Origin: CAYOZL01 sp964408435
GTDB lineage: Bacteria > Bdellovibrionota_C > UBA2361 > SZUA-149 > CAYOZL01
DNA length: 35,274 bases
NCBI GenBank assembly: GCA_964408435.1
Contig: CAYOZL010000022.1
Location: 1 to 35,274 of the forward strand
Direction of reading: 5' to 3'
Positions 7,017 through 16,076 of the stretch are shown in pieces. The notes below the pieces were generated by a model. That model saw only the letters and a list, made by a program, of their open reading frames with translations, was not told the origin of the DNA and made no database searches. Each line of letters begins with the position of its first letter. The stretch's first letter is position 1. Position numbers and translations under genes: made by a program.

Positions 7017-8792
7017 ATGTTTGCTAAAGCTATTCGCTATTTTATTTTTCTTATTCTAGCTTTAGTCTTTTCGACTCAATTTAAAGCCGAGCATAAGTGG
7101 TTGTTATTTCTTCAATTAGTTTTTACTAGTTTAGGTTTTTTAATTTTTTATGTTAAGAAGCCTCAGTTTCTTTTGGGGCTTGCAATTCCCACTTTGACTT
7201 TTTTCCCATACGGAACTTTATCTAGTTTTATACTATGTTTAAACATAGGGATTAAGCCAAAATCTAAGACTAGTGACTCAGATTTAAAAACAAGCCATCT
7301 TCTTTTTAAGTTATTACTCCTACCTTTATTTTTTTCACTATTAGTTTGTTTTTATTTTGAGTTTGATTATTACATTTTTAAAACTCTAGTTTTAAATGCT
7401 GGAATTTTAGAGAGTTATTTTTATTTTAAAGAAACAAACCCTCCATGGCTAAGAGCTTTGTTTAACTTTTGTATTTGGGTTAATTTTTTAATTCTTTTTT
7501 ATAAGATAAAAAAAATTAGCTTTAAAGAAGAAGTTCTTGAGAATAAAGATTTTATCAATGCTCTATCTATTGGAGTCATTTTTTCTTGTGTTATTGGTTT
7601 CTTTCAAGTTCTAGATCTTCATTCTTACTTCTCTATTAATAGGGAAGTGTTTTGGCTTCATGTTAAAAGATTTGAAGGAACTTTCACCGACCCAAATGCT
7701 CTTGGGGTTATGGCAGCACTTTTAGTGCCTTATTTCTATTATTCAAAATCTAAATTAGCTTATTTAGCCAGTGCGATACTTTTTGTTTTTGCAATCTTTT
7801 CAGAGTCAAGAACTTTTTGGCTAGCAATGATGTCTTGGTTTTTAATAGTAAATATTAAAAAACCTAAATATTATATTGCTTTTATTCTCCCATTAATTCT
7901 TTTTATTCCAAGTGTGAATAACTTGATACAAAGTATTCCTCTTTTTTCTCGCTTTAAAAGAATACTGACAACTTTAAATTTCAATACTCTTTATGAGTCT
8001 CTTTATAGTCGGTTGTTAATGGGTGAAATTGCCATTAACATGTTTAAACAGAATGTTTTACTCGGAGTGGGACTAGATCGTTTTTTTGTTAAACAAGTTG
8101 AAGTTGCTAAGAGTTCTGGTTTAGATATTGGGGATTGGAAAGACAATGCGAATAATCTCTACCTTCAAGTAGCATCTGAACAGGGTATATTTGGCTTGGC
8201 TGTATTAGTTTTATTGTTTTGTTTTTTATTTCTTAACAGAAAAAAAGAGTTAGGACAGAGTAGTTTAGAACAGGGTAATTTAAAGTTAAGTAATTTAATA
8301 CTTGGAATAACAGCAATTATTTTTATAACTGGTCCGCATATTTATTTTGAAGAAGTAAGGTATTTCTTAGCTATTGTTTTAGCGAGTCATATTACTAGTG
8401 ATATTAAAAACTCTTATATTTATTTTGCCTTTGCAATTGGAAGCTTGTTGCTTTTATCTTTACCTAAGAAATCTTTGCAAGGTTTTTGGGGAATAGAGAA
8501 TTCAAGTGAAGGAAAGTTTTTATGGACTTCTTCAAAAGCTAGCTTATCTATTTGTAATGATAAAATTCCTTTACAGTTAAGAACTTTTAACATTCCTATG
8601 AGTGTTGATATCTTTTTGGGAAACAAGCATAGAAAAATAGACTTAGTTGATACTAAATGGAAAAGCATAGATATAAAAGATGAAAATACTAAGAATATAT
8701 TATTGCTTCCAAGTAATGTATGGAGTCCTCAGGGGGATTCAAGATGGTTAGGTGTAATGCTAAAATCTAATTTTCAAGCTTGTGAATCTTAG
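7017..8792 (+). CDS. O-antigen ligase/polymerase-like (Wzy_C) membrane protein with C-terminal soluble domain
   Basis: A 591-residue polytopic inner-membrane protein. Hydrophobic segments run from residue 6 to about 490. The Wzy_C-type core is seen in FEGTFTDPNALGVMAALLVP, in the Arg-rich SESRTFWLAM segment, and in the NLYLQVASEQGIFGLAVLVLL motif after a large periplasmic loop. This family (WaaL, Wzy and relatives) transfers or polymerises undecaprenyl-linked glycans on the periplasmic face. After the last membrane segment there is a soluble tail of about 100 residues (SLQGFWGIENSSEGKFLWTS onward) that may be a beta-sandwich. It begins 9 bases after argG without a clear ribosome binding site. 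Ligase and polymerase cannot be told apart from sequence alone. Confidence 0.8.
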   Translation: MFAKAIRYFIFLILALVFSTQFKAEHKWLLFLQLVFTSLGFLIFYVKKPQFLLGLAIPTLTFFPYGTLSSFILCLNIGIKPKSKTSDSDLKTSHLLFKLLLLPLFFSLLVCFYFEFDYYIFKTLVLNAGILESYFYFKETNPPWLRALFNFCIWVNFLILFYKIKKISFKEEVLENKDFINALSIGVIFSCVIGFFQVLDLHSYFSINREVFWLHVKRFEGTFTDPNALGVMAALLVPYFYYSKSKLAYLASAILFVFAIFSESRTFWLAMMSWFLIVNIKKPKYYIAFILPLILFIPSVNNLIQSIPLFSRFKRILTTLNFNTLYESLYSRLLMGEIAINMFKQNVLLGVGLDRFFVKQVEVAKSSGLDIGDWKDNANNLYLQVASEQGIFGLAVLVLLFCFLFLNRKKELGQSSLEQGNLKLSNLILGITAIIFITGPHIYFEEVRYFLAIVLASHITSDIKNSYIYFAFAIGSLLLLSLPKKSLQGFWGIENSSEGKFLWTSSKASLSICNDKIPLQLRTFNIPMSVDIFLGNKHRKIDLVDTKWKSIDIKDENTKNILLLPSNVWSPQGDSRWLGVMLKSNFQACES

Positions 8793-8915
8793 GGGTTTTT
8801 AATGCATCTAAGCTTTATGAGAATAGTAGGAAATAAAATTAATGTTTATTCACTATTTATAATACTCATAACAATATTGAAGTACTAAAAGTAATTACGG
8901 TAATTAGTTTAGAAA

Positions 8916-11288
8916 ATGGCGATTAAGGTTAGAAGAGGGCATTTATACCCGCAGATAAAATTAGAAGAAGGCTTAGAAATTGGTCTTGATGAAACTGAGT
9001 GGGATAAAATAGTTGATAGACTTGGTAGAAATCCAAATCATTTTGAAGCTAAAATATTCGCCGCCCTATGGTCTGAGGACGTTTCTAATAAAAGTTCATC
9101 TGAGCTTTTAAAAACAATTAAACTTGAATACGATAATGTTAAAACTGCAACAGGTTCACCTCTTGGTTTAATCGAACTTTCTAATGGGCAGTATTTAGCT
9201 TTAAGAACTGTAAACAATAATAAACAAACAGAAATAGATTCATTTTACGGAGCACAAACAGCAATTGATTGTGCAATAGAAGAGTTGGCATCTGTTGGTG
9301 CTAAGCCCCTAGCGCTTTTAAATCTTTTTAGATTTGGAAGTCATGATTTAATTAAAAATAAAAAGTTATTTCAAGGAGCAACCCATGGCTCAAGTTTATT
9401 TACAAACAGAATAGGAATTCCTTTTGTTGGAGGTAATTTATATTTTCATAAAAACTATAATGCTGCCCCAATGGTAAACAGTTCTGTAGTAGGTATTCTC
9501 GACTCTGAAAATGCATTAAAGCCTACAGATGTGCCAATTGGTAGTTCTGTATTGTACGTTGGTGCTAAAACAGGAAGAGATGGTCTAGTTAATGCTAGTG
9601 GTAATGCAAAACTACTCAAAATGGGAGATGCGCTACTTTCTAACAAGGTTACAAATGCATGTTCAGAAGCAATAGAGAAAGGATGCCTAAAAGAATTAGT
9701 AGCAGTTGATAGGGGAGGCTTAGCAGTAGCTTGCTTTGATATCTCTCAAAGAATTCAAAAACCAATCTTATTTGATATCGATAGAATTCCTCTTAGAGAA
9801 GATATTAAAGAACCAATTGATATTATTCTTAGTGAAAGTTCTGAAAGAGTCTTAATGATTACAAATAGAGAAAATCATAGAGAGTTAAATAAAGTTTTAA
9901 ATAAATGGGATTTAGAAAGTGTTAAGATTGGAGAAGTAAATGATGCAGATGGAATTGAATTTTATTGGAATCATTATTTAGTAGCTGATATTCCTTTTCA
10001 ATTTGCATTGGATGGTTCAACTAAAAAGACATTTGATGTAGTAAAATTTCCACCTATGTTGAAACGTTCTGCTGGTTTAGATGATTCTAATAAAGCTAGA
10101 AAGAATAAAAGAAAAGTAGTTGATGAGTGGTCTTTAGTTAGAGAAGTTTCTTCTACAACAAAGGATTTAGATGAACATAAAGAATTAGATTGCCCTAAGA
10201 ACCTAGAGGATATTTGGTTAGATTTACTTGCTAATCCAAATCTATGTTCTCGTGCGCCAGTTTTTGAAATGTATGACCAAGTAGTAGGAGCAAATACAAT
10301 ACAAAAGCCAGGTGGGGATGCAGCAATTATGCGATTGAAATCTACCTCTGATATCAAGAGTGCGCTAGCTATTACACAAACTAGTAATTCTCTTTATGTA
10401 ATGATGGAACCATATCTAGGAACTGTTCAAACAGTTGCAGAAGGTATGAGAAACTTAGCTTCAGTAGGAGCAAGGCCAAAAGCTCTAGCAACTTGTTTAA
10501 ATTTTGGTCTGCCAGATAACTATAAAGATATATGTGACTTATCAGAAGCTATACGTGGTTTAGGTGATGCTAGTAAAATTTGGGATATTCCTATTATACA
10601 AAAAGAAGTTAGTTTGTTTAATGGTAGAAAAGGTAGCCCTTGTATGCCAACACCTGGAGTATTAATGGCTGGTGAGTTAGCTCAGGCAGATAAATATTGT
10701 TCAGTTGAGTTTAAAAATAAAGGTGATATCGTATTTTTAATTGGCCTAACTAAAAATGAGATTTACTGCACTGAGTATAGTAATTATTTTCATAAATATG
10801 TAAATAAGCTAGTTCCAGATATTGATTTTAAAAAAGAAAAAAATGTCTCTGAATTTATTGTTTCTTTAATTGAGCAAGATTTACTTAATTCTTGCCATGA
10901 CGTTTCAAGCGGAGGTGTTGCAATAGCATTATCTGAAAGTTGCTTAAATAGAGCTACTAGACCAATTGGAGTAAGATTGGAAATCGAAAAACAGGAGTTT
11001 GATACTCCTGCTGGAAAAATACCTTTAAGGCAAGATGCAGCTTTATTTAGTGAAAGTAGTGCTAGATTTCTAATAAGTTGCAAGGCAGAGAATGAAGAAC
11101 AAATATTAAGGAAGTGTGCTGATAATAACATAGAAGTTACAGGTTTTGGAGTAGTTGGTGGAAGTAGTATTAAAATAACTGGTGCTGCAAATGTAGAGTT
11201 GCCACTTTCAACTACTTATAAATTATGGTCGTATCGATTACAGTATTTATTGGGCTATAGGGAGAAAGAAGAGCTATTAGCAGGCTAG
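8916..11288 (+). CDS. purL: PurL-like protein (phosphoribosylformylglycinamidine synthase II family), N-terminal active-site motifs lost
   Basis: 790 residues, close to the usual length of small PurL, the enzyme that amidates FGAR to FGAM in purine synthesis. The C-terminal half is well conserved: PGGDAAIMRLK, EGMRNLASVGARPKAL, CLNFGLPDN, MPTPGVLMAGEL and CHDVSSGGVAIALSESC. The N-terminal half keeps the fold (VGAKTGRDG, LSESSERVLM) but departs at signature positions. The WSEHCSYKHS motif reads WSEDVSNKSS (residues 52-61), and ESHNHPS reads VNNNKQT (99-105), so both His of HNH are Asn and Lys. The usual QDMGAAGL region reads VDRGGLAVA. The protein may be a divergent enzyme, an inactive paralogue or one with another activity. 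No other early pur gene is adjacent; purA is about 8 kb away. Confidence 0.85.
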   Translation: MAIKVRRGHLYPQIKLEEGLEIGLDETEWDKIVDRLGRNPNHFEAKIFAALWSEDVSNKSSSELLKTIKLEYDNVKTATGSPLGLIELSNGQYLALRTVNNNKQTEIDSFYGAQTAIDCAIEELASVGAKPLALLNLFRFGSHDLIKNKKLFQGATHGSSLFTNRIGIPFVGGNLYFHKNYNAAPMVNSSVVGILDSENALKPTDVPIGSSVLYVGAKTGRDGLVNASGNAKLLKMGDALLSNKVTNACSEAIEKGCLKELVAVDRGGLAVACFDISQRIQKPILFDIDRIPLREDIKEPIDIILSESSERVLMITNRENHRELNKVLNKWDLESVKIGEVNDADGIEFYWNHYLVADIPFQFALDGSTKKTFDVVKFPPMLKRSAGLDDSNKARKNKRKVVDEWSLVREVSSTTKDLDEHKELDCPKNLEDIWLDLLANPNLCSRAPVFEMYDQVVGANTIQKPGGDAAIMRLKSTSDIKSALAITQTSNSLYVMMEPYLGTVQTVAEGMRNLASVGARPKALATCLNFGLPDNYKDICDLSEAIRGLGDASKIWDIPIIQKEVSLFNGRKGSPCMPTPGVLMAGELAQADKYCSVEFKNKGDIVFLIGLTKNEIYCTEYSNYFHKYVNKLVPDIDFKKEKNVSEFIVSLIEQDLLNSCHDVSSGGVAIALSESCLNRATRPIGVRLEIEKQEFDTPAGKIPLRQDAALFSESSARFLISCKAENEEQILRKCADNNIEVTGFGVVGGSSIKITGAANVELPLSTTYKLWSYRLQYLLGYREKEELLAG

Positions 11289-11307
11289 TTAGATTTAGTT
11301 TAAGCAC

Positions 11308-13494
11308 TTAGCAATTTATTAAAAACTTTTTATATTCTTCTATTTGTCTTTTTTTAGAGAATCTTTCTTTTGAAGCTTTAACAGCATTTTTAGAAAGAGA
11401 TTTTCTTAAATCCTCATCGCTACTTATTTTTTCAATCTTTTTAGCTAAATCACCTTTTTTATTATGGTCAAAGAATAAACAAGTTTTATTATCCTCTAAC
11501 TGTTCAGCTAAACCAAATACATTTGTAGAGATTATTGGGAGGCCGTAAGCTAAGGCTTCTAAGCTAACTAATGGAGCAGACTCTTCTCTTGAGGCAATTA
11601 ATTTTACATCTGCTGCTCTGTAATATTTATCTACATCTTTAGTTTCTTTTACTAGTTTAACATTGTCTTTTAAATCTAGTTTCGTTATTTTTTTTCTTAG
11701 TTTATCTAGAAAATCATTTTCTCTAGCTCCTACAAAAAAATATTTATGATTTTTGTTTTTAGCTAAGGTTGAGAGTTCTTCTAGTATTATATCCTGACCT
11801 TTTCTTTCCGTCGTTGTCCCTACAGTTAAGAACATTAGTTCGTTTGGGCTAATACCTAACTCTTTTTTTATAGTAAAACTATCCGTTGAGGAGTCTTTAG
11901 ATTCAATGCCATTTGGAATAACTATTGAGTCTATTTCTGGAAAAACTTCTTTATATAAATCCATAGTTGCTTTAGCCACAAAACAAAACTTAGCTTTGCT
12001 ATAAAAAGCATTAATTAAAGCATTAGAGTCTTTTACTTCAAAAAAAGCTTTATAAGGATCTGTGCTTTCGTGAATAGACCAATAGCAAGGAATGTCTAAA
12101 TAGTTTGCCAAATTAATAGCCCAGTAGCTATGAATAGTATTAGCGAAGATATGCTTTGGATTAAAATTAAATAAGCTTTCTTGAGCTTCTAATCCACTAC
12201 AAATCTCAACTTTTGCACCAAGAGCCTCCCAGTCTTTCTTGAGTTCTCCATCCCTTGGAGAGATAACCTGTATTTGTGAAAAGTTATCTTTTAATTCTGA
12301 AAAAACTTGATATAAAACTTTTGGAGCCCCTTCGTATCTAGATAGGTTATGACTTACTAATGTTATTTTTTTATTTTCTGTATTTTTATTATCTTTTTTT
12401 AAATTTTTAGGCACTAGGCTATTTATATAGCCTAGGCTTGCTTTGAATTTAGAGAAGTTAGACTTATGAATATAAATTAATTTATTAGTATAATTTTGAA
12501 TTGATTTAGGCTTTGCTTTAAGCCAGTTTTTTTCATGAAGATAAATCTGATTTTTGCCAAAGCTTGGTTTAAATTTTGCTTTTACATTGTAAAAACAAGC
12601 ATCGTTAGTAGAGATATCAAAGACTTCTTTGTCTTTAATTTCTTTGTTGTTTATAGAAATTTTTCCAAGAAATGAATTTGCTTCTAGCGTGATATTTCCA
12701 TCTTTATCAATTTGAGAGTTTAATAGCTTAGCTGGCTTTTGAGATTTAGGAAGCAAGTTAAACTTATCAATGCTAATACTATGCGTTTGACCAGAGCCAA
12801 ACTGAATTTCAGCTCTAATATCTACCCATTTCTTAGATTTAATCTCACTAGCTCGAACTAATCTAGATAATATAGTAGCTGATTTTTTATTAATTATAGG
12901 CACTAACTCGTGCTTAGCATCTTTAACCTCAATAAAATCGCCAATTTCCTTATCATCAATAAATAACTTTGCTGAAAGTTTATGGTGTTCTGTATCTCTC
13001 TCTGTGACCTCTTCCCCCTCTGTGTCTCTGTGCACCCAGAAGGAAACTAGAAAAAAATCATTTTCAACCCATGAATTTTGCGGACTAAGGAAATACGCAT
13101 GAGTTTTTCTTATTTTATCAAACTTTATAGAGAGCTTATTTGAAAAGGCAGTGTTTTGCTCTGTTTTTGCCTGAATAAATAATTCATTGTCGTAATATTC
13201 AGTTTCAATCTCTCCTTCAAAAAGGAGCATTTTACCTTTTAAATTTTGATCGTAATCGCTAATTTCACGATTAGTTTTAATTAAATTTACTTTGTACTTA
13301 AGATTATTTTTTATATTGTTTGCTATTGTTTGATCTAAAAATTTGTTGCTAGATGTGCTGTCTTTTTTATTTTGCAATATAGGAGTAATGCTAACTCCTT
13401 GCTCCTGTTCCAAAAGTGTACACCAGCCAGTAAATCTGATCTTTTTTTCATGCATGCTACTTGTGTATTCTAATTTATTTAATCGAATTAGCAT
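11308..13494 (-). CDS. Two-part glycosyltransferase: N-terminal unknown beta-rich region plus GT4-type GT-B domain
   Basis: 728 residues. The C-terminal part from about 375 is a GT-B glycosyltransferase of family-4 type: KKITLVSHNLSRYEGAPKVL (N-terminal Rossmann start), IPNGIESK, LTVGTTTERKGQDIILEEL, and the EX7E motif REESAPLVSLEALAYGLPII, with Glu at 638 and 646. These enzymes use nucleotide-sugar donors and act at the cytoplasmic membrane or in the cytoplasm on surface polysaccharides. The first 340 residues are Lys-rich and strand-like and match nothing I recognise. Residues 155-171 (HRDTEGEEVTERDTEHH) are translated from a CTCTGTG-type repeat. The start is 8 bases after cmoB with no clear ribosome binding site; Met14 is an alternative start. 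The nearby Wzy-like protein suggests a shared role in surface glycans. Confidence 0.85.
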   Translation of the reverse strand: MLIRLNKLEYTSSMHEKKIRFTGWCTLLEQEQGVSITPILQNKKDSTSSNKFLDQTIANNIKNNLKYKVNLIKTNREISDYDQNLKGKMLLFEGEIETEYYDNELFIQAKTEQNTAFSNKLSIKFDKIRKTHAYFLSPQNSWVENDFFLVSFWVHRDTEGEEVTERDTEHHKLSAKLFIDDKEIGDFIEVKDAKHELVPIINKKSATILSRLVRASEIKSKKWVDIRAEIQFGSGQTHSISIDKFNLLPKSQKPAKLLNSQIDKDGNITLEANSFLGKISINNKEIKDKEVFDISTNDACFYNVKAKFKPSFGKNQIYLHEKNWLKAKPKSIQNYTNKLIYIHKSNFSKFKASLGYINSLVPKNLKKDNKNTENKKITLVSHNLSRYEGAPKVLYQVFSELKDNFSQIQVISPRDGELKKDWEALGAKVEICSGLEAQESLFNFNPKHIFANTIHSYWAINLANYLDIPCYWSIHESTDPYKAFFEVKDSNALINAFYSKAKFCFVAKATMDLYKEVFPEIDSIVIPNGIESKDSSTDSFTIKKELGISPNELMFLTVGTTTERKGQDIILEELSTLAKNKNHKYFFVGARENDFLDKLRKKITKLDLKDNVKLVKETKDVDKYYRAADVKLIASREESAPLVSLEALAYGLPIISTNVFGLAEQLEDNKTCLFFDHNKKGDLAKKIEKISSDEDLRKSLSKNAVKASKERFSKKRQIEEYKKFLINC
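12984..13038. repeat. CTCTGTG-type dispersed repeat, in-frame copy inside the glycosyltransferase
   Basis: The + strand here has GTTCTGTATCTCTCTCTGTG followed by a short Pyr-rich spacer and CTCTGTGTCTCTGTGCACC. Read on the coding strand it gives the very charged HRDTEG...TERDTEHH. The surrounding sequence is ordinary for the gene. It resembles the intergenic stretch at 5584-5624 and looks like an in-frame insertion of a dispersed element. Confidence 0.6.
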
Positions 13495-13502
13495 GTTTTT
13501 TT

Positions 13503-14441
13503 TTATAGTATCTTTTTTGCAGTAAGAATTGCACGAACTGGGGCAGGGTAGCCTTCAATTGTTTGCTCAATATTTTCCCCGTCTAGTTGTTCTTTTAAGC
13601 TATTATAAGGCGCATACTTTGTAGTTCTTTGTTCATTGGTAGTTGTTTTATCGCTTCTGTGTAATTGAATTTCTTTGTAGCCTGATTTTTTAAGCCAAGA
13701 TATTAAGGCTGTGATAGTAGGGATGAAATAAACATTTTTCATTTTTGAATATCTATCAGGATTAAAGAAGCAATAATTTTCTTCTTCTTGCTCAGGCCAT
13801 ATTAGAGTTTCAACTAATATTGTCCCATTGTTTTTTAAAGAAACTTTTATATCTTCAAGTACTTTTAATGGATTTCTGCTGTGATAGAGAACGCCCATGC
13901 ATAAGCTTATATCAAAAAAGTTTTTATAGTTTTCTAATGAATCTGAACTAGCCAGTTCCATTTGTATATTATTTACTTTAGCTAGTTTATTGATAAAGCG
14001 AAATTGTTGATAAGGTAGTTCAGATTTATCAAATCCAAGTACTAGCTCAGGTTCTTTTTTTGATAATTGATACATAAAGTATCCATTCCCACAGCCTATA
14101 TCTGCAATCTTTAAATTTTTAACTTCTCCTAGAATGTCTTCAATTCTTTGCCACTTTAACCAACATTGCCACTCTGAATCAATATGCTCATTGTTTATTT
14201 TAAATGGGCCTTTCCTCCATGGAATCAGTTCTTGAATTAAAAGCTCTAAGTTCTTATTCTCTTCACATTTAATTTCCACCATCTTTTGATTAGCTAGTAG
14301 TTCAAAACTAGAGTTAGAAGGAATGTCTTTTATTAGAGTATTGAAATTTTCCCATTTCTTTGCGCTTAGTTTGTTAAATGAACGAAGATTTTTAATAGAA
14401 TTCAAATCTATTTGATCTGCGTATTTCTCCAGTAAGTCCAT
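13503..14441 (-). CDS. cmoB: tRNA U34 carboxymethyltransferase CmoB
   Basis: Transfers the carboxymethyl group of carboxy-S-adenosylmethionine to 5-hydroxyuridine at the wobble position of tRNA, giving cmo5U. The 312-residue protein has the CmoB signatures PWRKGPF (74-80), HIDSEWQCWLKW (86-97), the methyltransferase loop DIGCGNGYFMYQ (114-125), MGVLYHSRNPL, FNPDRYSKMKNVYFIP, TTTNEQRTTKYAPYNSL and EGYPAPVRAIL. The start ATG overlaps the stop of the upstream gene by one base (TAATG), so the two are probably co-translated. CmoA, which makes the cofactor, is not in the window. The gene sits between an exported protein and a glycosyltransferase, with no obvious functional link. Confidence 0.94.
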   Translation of the reverse strand: MDLLEKYADQIDLNSIKNLRSFNKLSAKKWENFNTLIKDIPSNSSFELLANQKMVEIKCEENKNLELLIQELIPWRKGPFKINNEHIDSEWQCWLKWQRIEDILGEVKNLKIADIGCGNGYFMYQLSKKEPELVLGFDKSELPYQQFRFINKLAKVNNIQMELASSDSLENYKNFFDISLCMGVLYHSRNPLKVLEDIKVSLKNNGTILVETLIWPEQEEENYCFFNPDRYSKMKNVYFIPTITALISWLKKSGYKEIQLHRSDKTTTNEQRTTKYAPYNSLKEQLDGENIEQTIEGYPAPVRAILTAKKIL

Positions 14442-15262
14442 TAGAATGGTGAAATTCCAGTCTTTCTTCTGTTTGTTTTTCTATTATTTGACCTAGTACT
14501 TGATGAGTTTTTTGGCCGAGTCCATAATCTATTATTTGGTCTATTGAAGTCTTTTTGTTCTTCTATCTCTCTTTCTTCTATTTTCCTTCTTCTTACTTCT
14601 TCTCGTCTTCTTGCTAGTATTTGAGCTTCTTCGGAGTTGGTAAATTTTTGCCACACTAATCCTAGTGCTTTTTCTTTTTTTATTGACTGATTAATTATGC
14701 TTTGTTGTAAAGCTTTGTGATTAAAAGATTTAGATTTTTTTTCTATGGCAAGCTCTCCAATTTTGCTGTCTTTGTTCAAGCTTTTACAACTTGAGAATTT
14801 ACAATGAGAAAATCTCTCACTACATGCAGTATTTAAAACTAATTTAATCTCTCTTTTTGTGTTTGTGTTATTCTGTTGAGCTACATCTAAATTGCTGTAG
14901 CGACTCTTAACTTGTTCCATTAACTGTTCGCAGGTTAGAAATCTTGAGAGCCATGATTTTTTATTTGAGTTATTTAAGGCTTTAAACTTTGAGAGTGAAG
15001 ACCATTTCTTGCAGGTGCTTAAGTTACAAACAGAGAATTTTCCATTACAAGCTTGATTAAGGACTATTGAGATCTCTTCTTTTTGCCATAAAGGTAGTAG
15101 GGAATACATTGATAGATCTACTCTATCTAGATAACCTTTTAGAGCAGGAGAGAATTCTTCACATGTTTCAGCACCTTTAATCCAAGATATGTCAGCTTTT
15201 GAATCATTAAAATTAGCTAAAATAACGTTTATAAAAATTGTAAATAGTATATACTTGGTCAT
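14441..15262 (-). CDS. Exported protein with two Cys-rich repeats and a basic Arg/Asn tail
   Basis: 273 residues starting with a signal-peptide-like stretch (MTKYILFTIFINVILANF...SKADI). Two related modules follow, each starting at a Cys: TCEEF...EEISIVLNQACNGKFSVCNLSTCKKW and TCEQL...REIKLVLNTACSERFSHCKFSSCKSL. The shared pattern is C, about 40 residues, then I-x-x-V/L-L-N-x-A-C-x4-F-S-x-C-x-x-S-x-C-K, so four Cys per module, probably disulphide-bonded in the periplasm. From about residue 180 the protein is helical and charged (RRREEVRRRKIEEREIEE), then ends in an Arg/Asn-rich disordered tail. I do not recognise the family. It is the first gene of a minus-strand set with cmoB and the glycosyltransferase. 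Confidence 0.75.
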   Translation of the reverse strand: MTKYILFTIFINVILANFNDSKADISWIKGAETCEEFSPALKGYLDRVDLSMYSLLPLWQKEEISIVLNQACNGKFSVCNLSTCKKWSSLSKFKALNNSNKKSWLSRFLTCEQLMEQVKSRYSNLDVAQQNNTNTKREIKLVLNTACSERFSHCKFSSCKSLNKDSKIGELAIEKKSKSFNHKALQQSIINQSIKKEKALGLVWQKFTNSEEAQILARRREEVRRRKIEEREIEEQKDFNRPNNRLWTRPKNSSSTRSNNRKTNRRKTGISPF

Positions 15263-15341
15263 TGAGATAGTGATGACTTATTGTTTAGTTTTACACCTAA
15301 ATTTAGTTCTATAATTAATTCTATCATAACTTAGGAGAGCT

Positions 15342-16061
15342 TTGAATATCAAATTTTTATTATTGTTAATTGGTTTCCTTTTTGCTGCTTCTTGGGGATA
15401 TTTAAAAAGCTCAAATTTAGGATTGGAAAAATCTAAGCCTCAAGTTTATAAGGCTAAAACGGTAGATGTTACAAATAAATCTACTGGAAACAAAAGAGCT
15501 TCTATTGGGAAATCTAAAAGTAATTCACCAATTAGGGCATCGGTAAATCTACCAAATGCAAAAGAAGCATATCAACCATCAAATTTAGGAGGTTTTTATA
15601 AGAATGCTCCTAGAAGTAAAAGTGTTAACAGAGAGCCTGTTAAGACAGTTGTGTTAGACACTAAAGAAAATCCTTATAAGCAGTTTATGAAGGCTTCTAC
15701 GAAAAATGCTAATTCTTTAAATTCAAAATTAAAAAATTTATCAAGTAGTGGCCTTAAAGAAGAGCAGCTAATTAGAAAAAATGAATATTTTGAAAAATTA
15801 TCTCAGCAGTTAAAAGATTTAAAAGGTAGAAATGTAGTTAAACCAGAAGCCTTAGAACAGGGAGCAAACAAAGAAATAAATCTGGAAGCAAACGACACAG
15901 TACGAAATGAAGTTATACCTGATGATCTAGAAGAAATTGGAAGTAATGTTACCAGTGAAGAACTTGATGCTTTAGAAGAATTAGAGTTGTTAGAGCAGGC
16001 AGAGGGGCTAAATGGCCAAGCTATTGAAGATGACTTTGTTGATGAGCAGGGTTTTAATTAG
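15342..16061 (+). CDS. Small exported or membrane-anchored protein of unknown function
   Basis: 239 residues from a TTG start at 15342, preceded by AGGAG (15333-15337) at short spacing. The N-terminus (MNIKFLLLLIGFLFAASWGY) is a signal peptide or membrane anchor. The middle is basic and Ser/Asn/Lys-rich, and from about 170 the chain turns acidic (DDLEEIGSN, EELDALEELELLEQAE). It is probably largely disordered or helical. No family is recognised. It is transcribed divergently from the Cys-repeat exported protein with 79 bases between them, so the two may share a control region. Confidence 0.65.
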   Translation: MNIKFLLLLIGFLFAASWGYLKSSNLGLEKSKPQVYKAKTVDVTNKSTGNKRASIGKSKSNSPIRASVNLPNAKEAYQPSNLGGFYKNAPRSKSVNREPVKTVVLDTKENPYKQFMKASTKNANSLNSKLKNLSSSGLKEEQLIRKNEYFEKLSQQLKDLKGRNVVKPEALEQGANKEINLEANDTVRNEVIPDDLEEIGSNVTSEELDALEELELLEQAEGLNGQAIEDDFVDEQGFN

Positions 16062-16076
16062 TTTATATATTATTTG

